Assembly: GCA_001466705.2 (NCBI GenBank) | Contig: LATX02000100.1 | Coordinates: forward strand, 124,001-188,000 | DNA: 64,000 bases | Direction of reading: 5' to 3' | Source: Moniliophthora roreri | Taxonomy: Eukaryota > Basidiomycota > Agaricomycetes > Agaricales > Marasmiaceae | Shown here: positions 10,350 to 22,462 of the stretch, piece by piece | How the letters are laid out: each line of letters starts with the position of its first letter | Numbering within the stretch: the first letter of the stretch is position 1 | Program-made: the position numbers and the translations under genes | The notes under the pieces: generated by a model | Told to the model about the DNA's origin: nothing | What the model saw: the letters and a program-made list of their open reading frames with translations, nothing else | Database searches by the model: none

Positions 10350-13300
10350 ATAATAACATGTTACACTTTTTTGAGTGTTCTGGTAGTTTGATAGGCAATG
10401 TGGCCATAAACAAACCTTATTCTGAACTCAAGCATTGCTGGATTACCATGGACCAAACTTGGTCAAAACCACCACAATGGATGAAACCCAAGGTGATCGG
10501 CAGCAAGAACAGCCCATTGACTCAACATTTCCCTCTCAACAGCCCTTGCCAAATGCATCTGAGAGCACATGGTCATCACTTGTGTCTGAAGCCCACCATA
10601 AACTAGAGTGGGAATATGTTAAAAGCAGTAAAGAAGGTGAAGAATAAGGTCTGGCAGTGCTAGTCTGAGCTGCTGAGGGCCAAGCTTAATAATGTGGGTT
10701 GGGATATGCTAGCCACATATGAGCTAGCCATAGTAGGTGCAAAGAAAAACTAGTCAATGCAAGGTTCAATAGAAACCAACAGGTACATGAAATCTGAAAG
10801 GAGGAATTTGACAAACATAACTGACTATTAGAATCCTGGAAGCATAATGAAAGCCACTTACTAGTTAGAATACCAAACTGATTAAAAACCAGTGCTACAC
10901 ACTACAAAGATGAAGAAGACCACCTCTTGTGGCCTGGAGTCTCACCAATGAAAGAGAATAAGTGTCCTGAGCCTTTGAGAGAAGGCTTCCTGTTGAATAA
11001 GAAGCTCTATGAGGCAACTGGCTGACACTTCATACCTAGCCCAGCTGATGCATCTGCAGAATTGAAAGCAAAGGAAACAGAAGATATGTTCCCTGAATCC
11101 ACCAATTTGATCCTACCTCACAGAATGGACCTTTTTCTGCTTGCACCCATTTTGCACCCTCTGATGCTGAAGATATTGACTCTGATAAAGAAGTAGTATA
11201 TAACTCTATTATTTGGAATTTATTGAAGCCCAAAGAAGAGGGAGAGCCCAATAAGCAATATGTTCACTGCACTAAGGCATTGCAATGACTCCAAGCTGAG
11301 GTGTCAAATTCATCACACCATTACCAACAATACTCTAACATGCTGAAGACTGACTTTTATTTTAGAGAACTATCCCAATGTCTTCACTTATTTGATCTAA
11401 AAAATCATAATACATCAACTATAGAGGATCAGGGAGTCAGCTGCTGGTATGCTGACATTAACAAAGATTAATGGTTACTCTATATGGTGGATCTTAAGAA
11501 TCCCAGGACTGAAGTAACACTACCCCACTTTGGATACCCTGAATATGCTGCTGTTCAAAAATAGTGGAGACAGCAATGCACTATACTGTGAAAATCCAGC
11601 CCTTTGAACATATTGGAGGAATCTGGACTAGCTGATGACAAGGGTACAAAAACAGCCCTTAATAAAGGAAAGGCACTGATGTATCCTATAACTAACAAAG
11701 AGTTGAGAGACCCATTATACCTATGGAAGCCCCAAGAGTTTGATACCAGCCACTACATCCCACATCTCCAATAAGGAACCCATTAATAGATAGTCCCCCT
11801 AAAGCATCTGTATACTATACACCTAAGATGCCCAACATTAATTTCTCTAAATATTCTATGGGTCCTGGGCCATCCAAACCACAACCCCTCTTTGCTGGTG
11901 GAGGTAATAAGACCTCTGATTGCAGTACAACCAAGATACAGAGCCTGGAATTCTCTGTCACCTCAACATCCACAATATTCAAATGGTCAAACTCTGCCAT
12001 TCTACAATTGGGAATGAAAGGAAGTCATTCCTGAATTAACTATGGCTGTGATGTTAATTTCACACTTGGAGATGAAACAGTCAAGATTGAAGGCAAAACC
12101 ACTTTCAACATAGCCAATATTGATCATTACAACCTCATAATTGGCTGTGCATTCATGCAGAAGCATAGAATCTCACTAGATTTTGAAAACAACACCATTC
12201 ATATCTGAGGTAAAACAATCCCTACAATTCCTGCTGGGGAGGAACAGGCAGAAATCTTCTGCCAAGGTGCAAAGAGAATAGTATTGAAGGAATCAAAAGG
12301 AATACAAGAATATGAAGTTTGGAAATCTAATGGATTTCCAATGAAAGAATGTTTAGCAGCTGGATGAGAGTTAGATGCAAGGGAATGGCCAACTGCTGGC
12401 AGCAAATGAGAGTGTGAGAGAGATGTGCTGAACATCTCCCATGACAAGAAAAAACCACCATGGAAGCCAAAACTCAAGAAGGTGGAGAGCAATGGTAGGA
12501 AGACAACTACAATTGACACTTACATTGAAGACTGGTGCATGAAGGTGCATATTGATATACCTAAATCAATACTGAACATGGAAGATACAGATTGAAAGGC
12601 ACAAACTATAAACATCAAAGGCAAATGAAGAATATATAACCATAGGAAGGGGAGAAGATGGGAACCTTGTCATACCAACACTCCAGGCACAGTTAGAATA
12701 TGCATGCACAAAAGTAGGGGAAATGAATGGTGGAAAGAAACTGACTAAGAAGGACATCCCTCACCTTTGTGAACAATGGAAGGAGGAATTCAAGGATATA
12801 ATAGGAGGGGCTCTGGAAGAGCTCCTGCCACTACAAGAAATTAACCACACAATACCTATCATTAACCCCATCAAGAAATATAAATCATATCATCCCAGAT
12901 GCCCTGATGTACTGCAAGACCAACTTTGAGAGAAGATTGATCAGTATATCAGAGCCCAATGGTGGATTCCACAGCCCATTGAACAGGAATCACCAATGCT
13001 TTGTGTATTCAAGAAGGACAAGACCCTTAGAACAGTCCTAGACTGTCACTAGTGCAATGAAAACACTGTAAAGGATTGCACTCCCATGCTGGATCAAGAT
13101 CTTATCTATATGCATATTGCAAGGAAGAGGTATAGGTCAAAGATCAACCTATCAAACACATATGAACAAATCAGAGTGGTACCCAAGGATGTTCATCATA
13201 CCACATTCATCACAGTACAAGGTACCTTTGCTAGCACTGTGATGCAGTAAGGAGACTGCAGCACACCCTCTATGTTTCAATGATCAATGATGCATATCTA

Positions 13301-13900
13301 TCATGAATTCATTGGAGCCTTCACATATGCTTATCTGGATGACACCTTTGTGGGAAGTGATACTACCAAGGACCATGAAGCTCACCTACTACTAATCTTC
13401 CTTCAACTTAGGAAGAGCAAACTATTCCTCAAAGCCACAAAATGCAACCTGTATTCCCTGCTCATGGACTGCTTAGGCCATGAAATCAACAACTCAGGAC
13501 TACATGTGGATAAGGATAAGCTAGGCATCATTCAGAACTGGCAAGACCTTCAAAACTATCACAATGTCCAGAAGTTTCTTGGGCTAGTAAACCACCTCAC
13601 CACATTCCTACCAGGGGAGCCACATATACCTTGCCCTTATCCAACATGTTGAAAAACAAACAACCCTTTATGTGGCAGCCCATACATGACACATGTATGA
13701 CATGCATCAAAGACTTATGTTGCTCATCTAAAGTACCAGTACTGAAACCCATCAACCCACAGTCAGACAAGCCCATTTGGGTAGTATGTGATGCATCAGT
13801 TACTGGTGTCAGTGTGCTCTATGGTCAGAGACTAACATGCCAATAATGTAGGCCAGCTGGATTCATGTCTAAGAAGTTCACCAATGCCAAATGAAACTAC
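10350..13900 (+). pseudogene. Decayed Ty3/gypsy retrotransposon (gag-protease-RT-start of RNase H)
   Basis: Fragments occur in the correct gag-pol order. They include gag-like sequence at ~10450-11300 and the end of a retropepsin at ~12050-12210 (LGDETVKIEG, IIGCAFMQKH). Reverse transcriptase runs ~12720-13640, with an N-terminal part (IKKYKSYHP), the NENTVKDCTP segment, the catalytic YLDD (~13335) and the thumb motif GHEINNSGLHVD. The connection and RNase H start lie at ~13640-13890 (VVCDASVTG, KKFTNAK). In-frame stops are frequent, often TGA where an Arg codon is expected. The coding homology stops abruptly at ~13900, where it meets the minus-strand palindrome-unit copy, so integrase and the 3' LTR are lost. 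It cannot encode a working polyprotein. Confidence 0.85.
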
Positions 13901-14135
13901 TCTTTGACGACATCCAACCAACGAAGCAATTCAGAGCTATAAATGAATCCAGAAAGGTCCCAAGCCAGCAAGGTAATGACTCACTTGAATCTGCGTATAG
14001 AGCATTATGGGTGGACGAGGAGTGCAGTAAACCGAGAAAGTAGGCCGCGGCGTCGTGATGGTTCGAGAAAAGGGATAATTGTGTGACAGGTAACGCTTCC
14101 GTCACTTCAATACCACGTGAGGCGCCCGGCACTTC
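13900..14135 (-). repeat. Palindrome-unit family, truncated copy IV (minus strand)
   Basis: On the minus strand it has GTGACGGAAGCGTTACCTGTCACAC (14081-14105), then TTTTCTCGAACCATCACGACG and TCGGTTTACTGCACTCCTCGTC. These match the palindrome, start region and first exon of the units at 17330, 19112 and 52253. The ATG has become ATC. The left side abuts the truncated gypsy element, so the junction may be an insertion or deletion breakpoint. Confidence 0.55.
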
Positions 14136-14663
14136 AAGTTTGTCTCTTTCTTCTCGGCTTTCACGATCAAGATATCTATTTTTTTCTACCTCGGGTAAGT
14201 AACTGAATGGCGTTCCGAATGTCTAGTACTCAGTTTCGAATAACCAATCCGTAACTCTAAGAGGGTAAGCCCCCTCATATGCATCGCTGTTCGTCCGGCA
14301 ATTCCGCCTGCCGGGTTCACGGCTAATCGACTCTCCTCTCCCTTGCCGCAACCACGACGACAAGTTCAATGCCTTCTCTGATAATATTCTAACCTCCAGA
14401 ATATAGCCCCTATATACAGTATAGCATTCTGCTGTATGCGTAAGTCTTTTGACGTTGTTTGACCTTGCATTTAGCCTGGTCTTGCAAGGGCCGTCGGAGA
14501 TATGCGTTCTCACCTTACTTTGTTTATCATCCTTCACTCTCTCCCAGTCCAGCTGACTCTCGACCAAGCTCATATGCTATCTTCAGTGGCGCTAGCTCAC
14601 ACGTCAAATCAGATTCGACTACTGGAATTAATTATCGTGCACTAACGTAACTAACTAATCTTG

Positions 14664-14672
14664 ATATAAATG
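14664..14672 (+). promoter_or_regulatory. TATA-like box of P450 gene 2
   Basis: ATATAAATG lies ~140 bp before the ATG at 14810. It sits in a block of several hundred bp (from ~14230) that is clearly related to the upstream regions of P450 genes 1 and 3. Confidence 0.5.
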
Positions 14673-14809
14673 CATGATTATGTTGCGCCGCGTCATACAC
14701 TACCTGACAGTCGTGAGACACACGAACGCCTTGTCGGGCGCACCATTCCAACCAGCTCACAGGCTCTGTACCCATCCCCGAAAAGCTTTTCTCGACTTGA
14801 CTCTCCACT

Positions 14810-16963
14810 ATGTCATTCACCCTCATTTCTACTCTTGCATACGTTCTAGTATCGGTTTGTGCATGGGGCATATACCTCAAGTTCAAATGTCCACGAAACT
14901 TGCCGCCAGGACCTAAAGGCTACCCGTTTGTGGGCAACCTCTTCCAGCTCGATGTGAACCGACCGTGGCGCTTTCTAGTTAAATGGAAGAAGACTTATGG
15001 TGCGTCGTGACTGTATTCAGGGTACACATTTCCTCAAATGAACTACAACTAGGCGACATCGTGTATATTCGCCTGTTCAACCAGGACGTTATCATATTGA
15101 ACTCAGCCAAAGCAGCTGGAGATCTCCTTGACCGCCGTGCTGCCAACTACTCCCAGAGACCTCAAATCCCTGTCATTGAATGCTTGACTGGCGGGCTGAG
15201 TATGCCATTTATGGACCACGGAACGAGGTGAGTCTCCAAAAAGCACTGGGCCATATCTTTATACTTCACAATTCATAGATGGCGCTCCATGCGTCGTGCT
15301 GCACACGAAGCTTTGAACATGAGAGCCAGTGTCGGCTACTTCCCAATACACATGCGTGGAGGTATTCAGCTTGCGCTGGATATCTTGGATACCCCACAGG
15401 AATGTCATGATCACGTATATCGGTATCGTTGTGTGTCTATTAACAGTAGGTTCGGGAAGCTGAAAAGACGACGTATAGGTTCACCTCGTTCACAAGCGCG
15501 TCTCTCATCTATAATGATACATCTCGTCGCCATGCAATCATAAAAGAACTGTCAAGTTTGATAAATGATATCAACTTAACAAGCGCACCTGGAAGATATT
15601 TCGCGAACCACATTCCCGTTTTTGAACACGTCCCAGAATTTCTAGCAAAATGGAAACAGGAAATGAAGGCAAAGTACAATATGTACACAGAGAGCGTTTT
15701 GAAATTCTTTCTTCGAATCAAGGAATCGGTGGTACGTCTATATACCCAAATTGAAACTAAACTGATCAGTTCGATGATCGACAGGTACAGAAGCAGGAGT
15801 CTGAGCCAAGCTTTTGCACTATGCTTGTTGAAACGCATGAGCGACATGGGCTTAGTGACTTGGAATCTGCCTGGTTGGCTGCAATGCTTTAGTGTGTTCT
15901 CCCTGTTCTGTTTTCCACCTTCCACTTATCTCTTTCATTCCCAGTGTGGGAGGATATGATACAGTGTTGTGTCTCATAAAGACAACCTTTTCAAAGTTTA
16001 CTGACCATTCTCTGTAGTCTCTGATCACTATTGAGTGGCTTGTCGTTGCCATGCTCGCCTTCCCTGATGTTCAACGGAAAGTTCAAGCAGAAATTGACTC
16101 GGTCATTGGTCAAAGTAGAATACCGACATTGGCTGACATGGAAAATCTCCCCTACATGCGTGCCGTTATGAAAGAGGTTCGCATGGTTGCTTTTCGTAGC
16201 TCCAGATGCATTCCTAATGTCTAATTATTGATTTCAGGTTCTACGTTGGCGCCCTCCGGCTCCAGTTGGTGTACCTCATGCTTCACTCGAAGCAAGTGCT
16301 GGATCACTTTCCCCTTAATGATTGCATTGACCTGAGCGGTTGCAGGACGACATCTATGAAGGCTATTCCATCCCGAAAGGTAGCTTGATTATACCAAACA
16401 TACTGTAGGCTTTTCACGCCCTCCAACTCCGAGTTGCTAACGAATGATACAAGCGCCATGAATCATGATCCTGCGACGTACGGCCAAGATCCAGATGTAT
16501 TTCGACCTGAACGATTTCTTAACGAAGATGGGACACATAAAGAGCCACCTCCTGATACAAAGGATGAAGGACATTATTCGTTTGGATTTGGTCGGAGGTG
16601 TGTGTCTTTACTATTATGGCATAGATAGCTATATTTCAACCTATTAACTATACGACTTAGGATCTGTCCAGGTAGACACCTCGCGTCGAACATTGTACTG
16701 AGTTTTGCGATAGTACTTTGGGCTGCGAAACTCGAGCCTGGAAATGACGTGCATGGAAATGAGGCTCCAATTAACATCTCAAATGACCAAGGGACTGGTT
16801 TTCAGAGGTGAGACATATATATTACATCCCACCCGAGCGATCAATTCTGAATACTGAACCATGACTTGGGCATAGTCGGGTGCAGGTATATCATGTTTCA
16901 GCTAAAGCTCGTTTTCCTGAGGCTCTGGAGATTTTAAAGATGGCGAAGGAGGAATCATTCTAG
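14810..16963 (+). CDS. Cytochrome P450 monooxygenase, paralogue 2 (12 exons, 512 aa)
   Basis: Exons: 14810-14999, 15053-15227, 15279-15422, 15479-15731, 15785-15891, 15945-15963, 16018-16176, 16238-16291, 16346-16404, 16454-16597, 16661-16807, 16876-16963. Each exon has exactly the same length as its counterpart in paralogue 1. The frame is open throughout (512 aa). It has an N-terminal anchor (STLAYVLVSVCAWGIYL), the LPPGPKGYP hinge, I-helix GGYDTS, K-helix EVLR, PERF and FGFGRRICPG with Cys437. Intron 8 again has a GC donor (GAA|GCAAGT). Differences from paralogue 1 are scattered substitutions, such as GSL for GSW after IPK and VGVPHA for ICVFHA near the substrate-recognition region after the K-helix, so substrate range may differ. 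ER membrane-anchored, reductase-dependent oxidation is inferred from the family. Confidence 0.93.
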
Positions 16964-17029
16964 AGGCTATCTTGTTGGGATGGTGTAGTTGAATTACAAC
17001 TATCGATATACTAGTACCCGCAAATTTGA

Positions 17030-18300
17030 AAGTTTGATTTTTCTTTAATCAATCCTGGGTGCTTGAACGAGGTAAATCGGATCGTACCTGAACCTATGTT
17101 CTCCTCCACTCGCCTTTGAACTGCGGAGACCTCCAATGAATTTGGTATGAATATCATCCATCGGCGAGAACCAGGGGAATGAGCCCGGATTGCCGACAAC
17201 GAGAAGATAGGGAAAGTACCTGGCCAGTCGGAGGATGGCATATTGCGAATGGAGAGTGTGTGCAACACCGTACCTAGTCCAGAGTCGAGGGACATCAAGC
17301 GCCCGGCAAGCGCCTAGCGGGCCGATATTAGCGTGACCGGAAACGTTATGCATCACGCTGGTGTTCCTTTTTCTCGAACCACCATGTCGCTCTATTTGCT
17401 GTACTCGTCGTCGCTCCAGAATGGGCCATACTTTGACTCAGGTACGCTTCTTACTTCTACCCACTTGCAGTTTTGCTGATTCGTTCTCATTGTGTAGCTC
17501 TCTTCGTTCGTCGGAACGTATGCTGCTAGCAGGGGGAAGGAAGGGAAGCGATTGGCCGGGAGGTACATTCCTAGTAGTTACGATTGATACTTCTGATGAC
17601 AACCCTATACATGCAGAAACCGATCTCGACCACATTCATCACGGAATTTCTATGTTGACGGCTGAGGGTACGCTATTGCTATCCTTGCCTGCTTCTCATT
17701 AAGATGGTATATTGCCTTTTTACCCCTTCCCGTACGGTCGCTGGCTAATGCTTATTGCTAGTGGATGAACCCCCATTACACGAAAAACCATCGACCCCCC
17801 AATTCTCCGAACTTGTTGATATCCATGATGAGCGTTACTATGCTAGGTACGTAGTACCTTATCTTTCTTCTATATGTTCACCCATCATTCGATAGCTGTC
17901 ATCACCCTACACGCCACCATCACCAGCATGAATCCCCGGTAATACCTCCACCGTTCCTTGTACGCTCTCGCTTCATCCGCGAATTGTCTGTCCGAGCCCC
18001 GTGTACGTCAAATTTCAGTATCTCGCCTTCGAGGATAACCGTTCACGCTTTGATTACGATACCAGTATCCACATCTCCCCCATTGTCTCCCTCCCTTTCT
18101 CACTGGGGTTCAATGCCGTGACTCCATCCATCACGGACCGTGATGAATTCCAACATTTCGTCTCAGCTACCCCCAAGAGCTCATTGCTCATTGCCTCCGC
18201 TTTCTCACGTCTTCCAAAAGAACACACCGTCGGGATCTTTTTTCTACTAGTCTTGTATGCCGAGTTTGGCTCGCACCCAGTCAAGGCATGCTTCTACTAG
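17030..18300 (+). pseudogene. Palindrome-unit family, copy I: unidentified gene-like repeat
   Basis: The order is an upstream block (17040-17300), a palindrome AGCGTGAC...ATCACGCT (17330-17359), 25 bp of spacer with TTTTTCTCGAACCACC, and an ATG at 17384 opening MSLYLLYSSSLQNG before a GTACG donor-like site. Further gene-like segments follow at ~17480-17700 (GGRKGSDWPG, TIDTSDDNPIHAE) and ~18010-18300 (VKFQYLAFEDNRSRFDYD and on). The segments are separated by GT...AG stretches and recur, diverged, in copies II (19112) and III (52253). I do not recognise the protein. It could be a decaying multicopy gene family or the coding part of an unknown mobile element. Confidence 0.45.
17330..17359 (+). 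promoter_or_regulatory. Conserved palindrome upstream of copy I
   Basis: The arms AGCGTGAC and ATCACGCT pair 7 of 8 around CGGAAACGTTATGC. The element recurs at 19112-19140 and 52253-52279 with the same 24-25 bp distance to an ATG, and degenerately in three minus-strand copies. It is a candidate binding site, or a terminal-repeat remnant. Confidence 0.5.
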
Positions 18301-18780
18301 CATATTAGCGGGTAACGGGTCCCGCCACTTAACACAACCCAATACCGCATTAATGGGGTAGTGGTAACCTGGGTCATTGCCATATGTATGTATGTACTTT
18401 GGTCGACCCGCCGGGGTTCGATTCCCCTTAATGCACTTGGCCAAGTTTGGTGACCTTTTTTTTTCGTAGTTATTCAAAAACAGTAGATGAGGGGCAGGTA
18501 TACAAAAGTGAGTCGGTAAGAGAGTGTGAGAGGCTGCGATTAACTCGCATCAGACATTATTTGTTAAAACGTAGAATGTGTAAATGTCTTTTTGGTAGCA
18601 GGAAGTGGAGGATTGTTCAGCAGCGATCGAATTATTGATGTGATGGGAAGTAATTGTATCAATTTCATCGACGCAATATAGCTGTGATACGTACTGCAGC
18701 CGTCGATATACTTCATGATCGAGCAATCTTTTTTTCTGTTATCAATGTTGAAGAATCTAAGGAAAACAATATTCGACGCT
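18297..18780 (+). repeat. tRNA-Gly-headed repeat unit, copy 2
   Basis: It shares upstream GGGTAACGGGTCCCGCCACT, the tRNA-like head, a T-run, CAGTAGATGAGGGG, GAGTCGGTAAGAGAGTGTGA, and a distal block GATGTGATGGGAAGTAAT...GCAGCCGTCGATAT with the units at 2225 and 1000-1420. Together the copies imply a unit of about 450-500 bp. Confidence 0.55.
18347..18435 (+). pseudogene. tRNA-Gly(GCC)-like relic
   Basis: The acceptor GCATTAA/TTAATGC is intact and the D-arm is identical to the gene at 2313. The anticodon loop TT-GCC-A is followed by an intron-like ATGTATGTATGTAC stretch. The anticodon stem has an A-C mismatch (GGTCA versus CGACC), and the T-stem has lost one pair (GGGG/CCCC). It is probably non-functional and is the second-best copy of the tRNA-headed repeat. 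Confidence 0.65.
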
Positions 18781-18879
18781 AGAAATGGGAACAGGATTTC
18801 ACATTACGTTAGGTGGGAGAGAGATTAGGTGAAGAGAGGAGGGGGGAGCTTAGGACTGTACTCCATTCGTAACCTTTTT

Positions 18880-20430
18880 GTAACCCGTGACGTACAACGA
18901 ATTTACTATGAACATCGGCGAAAACTCGGGGAATGAGGCCGGGTTGTCGGAAATGGCAATCGGAAGGTGATAGATTGCAAATGGAGAGTGTGTGCGACAC
19001 CATCATCATATGCCTAGCTGAGAGTCTCTGAAATGACATTTAGGCATTGAGGGAACATGAGAATCGGGAAAAGAGACCGAGCGCCGAAGAAACGTCTAGC
19101 GGGCCGATATCAGCGTGACAGAAACGTTATACGTCACGCTAGCATTCCTTTGCCTCGAATCGCCATGTCGCCCCAATTTTTTCTCCGTTTGCTGCACTCG
19201 TCGTCGTCCGGAGCATTGTATAATCGGACTCAAGTAAGTCTCTCATGATTCCTTGCCTGAAATGAGCCTTCCTGAATCGTTTCCGGGTGTGTAGCTCACT
19301 TTGCGGATGGATATGGTTGGAAGGAAGGATTTGTTGTTCGATTAGCAAAGAGGTACGTGTCTGATGGACTAGATTCAGACGACAGGCGATGACTTTAGCC
19401 ATGCAGAGACCTATTTTGACCGAATTGATCGCGGAGTAGCGAGTACGCTCTTACTACCCTTACTACCCTTACCTACTTCTCATTCGGATTGACGATGTTC
19501 AACAGAGGCTGCCTGATTCCTGAATTCCTTGCAAACCCTCCCACAGCTGTGCTGAATCACACCCCTCCTCGACACCTCTTGACACCTACGACCAGGTCAC
19601 CGTTCAGACATGGGAAGACAGTATGTCGTCTTTCTTATTTTCGAGCCTTCTAGCGAACAGTCAGTGACTGTGATGGGAGACTTCTCTTGAGTAGTCGGTA
19701 CATACAGTCTTGGGTGAGAGCGCGATTCGCTACCTAGGCACGAAACTGAGTGCCTGAGGTGCGGAACGGGGATGCTGAAGTCGGAGTATCGGCCACCCTG
19801 ACTTCGGCGACTGTCTGTGACGAGGAAAGAGAAGAAGCTTCTTGGCCGATGTGGGAGGTGGGAGGGTCAAAAAACGAGGTGAGTTGCGCAGGCAGCGAGC
19901 GTTGGCGGACTGAGTGGTGATGGTCAGGAAGAAGAGGCGACGAGGTCACATGACCTCGTTCGCTCTTCTCGAAAACTCATTTTCGGGCTTTGTTGACCCG
20001 AAAATACCACACCCCTTCCTGTATGGTCGATAACTAGTACCTTTTGCTAGCGAGGAAAATCTCGTTATGCGACAAACTGTCGACATTCAATAACCAAACT
20101 TGCTGGTATACACACAAACCTTACTGTGCCAGGTACGTAGTACATTATCTTTCTGCTCCATGTTTACTCATCGTTCGATAGTTCCCATCTACACCCTAAC
20201 ATCCTCGAAACCGCTGCACCCAGTCATACTTCCATTTTTCCCTTTACAGTATTCGACTACTCTGCCTCTTCTCGCTTCATCCTGAGCCTCGTGAACATTA
20301 CTTCGTAGTGCCGACAGGGTGCGTCAAATTTTATTATCTCCTCAAGAGTGATCACTCGCACTTTGACTATCAGCACCCACATGTCTCCGCCGTTTTCTCC
20401 GCTTCATCACTGGAGTTCTATCTTGACATG
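18880..20430 (+). pseudogene. Palindrome-unit family, copy II: unidentified gene-like repeat
   Basis: The upstream block (18890-19010) is followed by a perfect 8+8 palindrome AGCGTGAC/GTCACGCT (19112-19140), then an ATG at 19164 opening a first exon-like segment (LHSSSSGALYNRTQ) that ends at a GTAAGT-like donor. Later pieces at ~19280-19460 and 20310-20420 (VKFYYLLKSDHSHFDYQ) parallel copy I. Reading frames are broken, so it looks non-functional. The product is unknown. Confidence 0.45.
19112..19140 (+). promoter_or_regulatory. Conserved palindrome upstream of copy II
   Basis: AGCGTGAC (19112-19119) is perfectly inverted as GTCACGCT (19133-19140), with AGAAACGTTATAC between. The ATG follows 24 bp later. 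This is the best-preserved of six related sites in the window. Confidence 0.55.
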
Positions 20431-20439
20431 ATATTTCGG

Positions 20440-20715
20440 CCCGCCCTCCGCCCTCCCACTCACTCCCACCCACATCCCCTCTATAGCATTAGGGAATGTG
20501 GAACCGGGGAGTGCTGGTGGGGGGAGTATCATAATATGACACGCAGCAGGAACACGTACTCCGAGCTAGGTGGGTGAAGATGGGAAGCGGAAGTAGGGAA
20601 AGAAGGGGGGATGCTTCGGACTTTCAACGTCCGGTACTTCATTGAGCCGCTCTTCCTTTGTTGACGCGGCTTTGTGGTGCAGTCGATATAGCGCGCCGAG
20701 GCCATTGCATATCTG
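20440..20715 (+). repeat. Short dispersed repeat, family B, copy 4
   Basis: A CCCTCTATAGCATTAGGGAATGTGG start, GGAAGCGGAAG purine tract, CATTGAGCCGCTCTTCC and a GACGCGGCTTTGTGGTGCAG end match the copies near 95, 425 and 1490. It lies just downstream of the hydrophobin 3' end, which is on the other strand. Confidence 0.5.
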
Positions 20716-20997
20716 CATTGTCCGCCGCTTATTTTACTTCGCATGATAAATACATATACCCACTGCAAATTGCTATTGCACAAAAAAAACAAAATGGTCC
20801 CAAGTCTGATGCTTCTGCACATTGACTAGTTCCAATACTCCCTCGTTAGCATCGTAGAGACGACCGATAACTCGGAAAACCATGCTTCAACAAAATACAA
20901 ACACATATATGGTTTACATCTGATATACATCCAAAACCATGTAATGCCCAACCGTGTAATGACCGAAGTAATCCATCGATAGCGATAGCTCGAACGC

Positions 20998-21513
20998 TCA
21001 GAGGCTGATATCGACAGGAACACAGCCGATTGCAATGAGCCCTTCTAAAAGTAAAAAAAAGTTAGTACCCGAGCAAATGAAAGCAGGAAGAAATCGAAAG
21101 TACTGAAAGTGTTATTCTCGCAGCACACCGGGGTCGATGAGCTATCAATAAGTCAGCTTCTCTCAACCAGTAATGACTAATTCGGCAAAAACCTACCAAG
21201 TAACACCTCCCGCTCCGATGACTGTGATCGGGGTACAGGTAACGCCGACTTCGACGTTCAAATCCTGCAGAACGACGCCGAGGAGACCCAAGATTGCACC
21301 GATGGCGGGATCAGTGGCACTTTGGACAGTGTTGCAGCACTGAATAGGGCCGGTGGTGCATTGGGACGCGGGGATGGAAGGGAGCGTTGGAAGAGAAGGA
21401 AGACCGGGAATAGTAACAGTAGGAAGACCGGGAAGGGAGACAGTAGGCAGGTCAATAAGACCAGCGGCGGCGAGGGTGGAGAGAGCAGAGAGGGTAGCGA
21501 GCTTGAGTTGCAT
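20998..21513 (-). CDS. Class I hydrophobin (3 exons, 133 aa)
   Basis: The gene reads complement(join(20998-21044, 21104-21141, 21197-21513)), 402 nt, 133 aa. The start is the ATG beginning [17 protein letters not shown], a good secretion signal. An upstream in-frame ATG (21570) would add 19 residues before the signal and lies too close to the TATA box. A Leu/Pro-rich spacer follows, then the eight-Cys hydrophobin pattern C-x6-CC-x32-C-x12-C-x5-CC-x12-C. This fits class I basidiomycete spacing. Introns of 55 and 59 nt lie after C4 and between C7 and C8, both GT-AG. The mature protein would be secreted and self-assemble at air-water interfaces, coating hyphae, fruiting tissue or spores. No paralogue is nearby. 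Confidence 0.95.
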
Positions 21514-21592
21514 ATCTGGAGGAGCGAGAGAGTAACTTGTTGAACGACGACTATTTGGAGAGGTCTTCAATGAGGATTGACGAGGAGGTTGA

Positions 21593-21606
21593 GGGATTTA
21601 TATACC
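21593..21606 (-). promoter_or_regulatory. TATA box of the hydrophobin gene
   Basis: Minus-strand GGTATATAAATC lies ~85 bp before the ATG at 21513. This is consistent with a short 5' leader and a strongly expressed gene, as is typical of hydrophobins. Confidence 0.6.
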
Positions 21607-21609
21607 GTG

Positions 21610-22440
21610 AAGTGGAGTACGCTGCGTCATAGCTGTATGGACGTACGCCGTGTCGTCCTTTCATGTCGTTCTCTCATTACTTGAAGGGAAATTTTGGTTG
21701 AACAAAAAGATGAGGTTGTAAAGGTTCAAGAGCGCTAATGTCAAGATCAACACATGATGAATGAAACTTGACAAATGGAGAATCAAATACTCAGCTCAAT
21801 TCCCCTGGATGACGACTGCTATGGGTCTCAACAGAACAGTTACTGAAACATATGTCAAAGGAAAGAAACATGCATAGATTGAAAACGGCGAACGGTGTAT
21901 TTGAGCTGTCCCTGGATAGCGGTACTGACGTCAAGAACGAAGGCTAGACGCGTGGACAGTTCATGAAGAACGACCTTTTGTGGGTCCAGAGCTTGGAAGT
22001 CCAGTTCTTTGCGAGAGAACCTCGGGTCATCGTACGTTGGTTGATGTCATTAGGACCGTATACCGAAAGATGCGAACAGCCTTGAAACATACAATCCGCC
22101 ATGGTTCAACCTGGGTTTGGACCAGAATAGCCTGCAGGGCTGAATATCTCCGCTTCAGCAGGGAAATGCGATTCTCACCATCTAAAATTATCCAAAACGC
22201 GACCACAAGGCACGATAATGAATATCATGCGGAACATGAGAGAGAACAGAATAGTAACGCAAGAATGAAAGTGTGATGATGGTGAAGAGGAAGGAAGGAC
22301 TGCCTCGTTTTGATCTACCGCAACGTCGGCGATGTGTCACCGTTGTGTAAGCAGTATTCGAGGATATCAGACAACATTTTCTCCGACAGAACAATGAACT
22401 TACACCAGTGAATCAACGCCTGAATAGAAGAAAATCAGCC
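21610..22440. other. Intergenic, no gene recognised
   Basis: Upstream region of the hydrophobin. Open frames are short and show no family motif. I found no tRNA, repeat pair or transposon feature. Confidence 0.4.
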
Positions 22441-22462
22441 TATGAAAAAGAAATAGACCTTG

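Noticed and set aside
21514..21570. Upstream in-frame start of the hydrophobin
   Set aside because: It would put 19 polar residues before the signal peptide and leave almost no leader after the TATA box; the ATG at 21513 is preferred.
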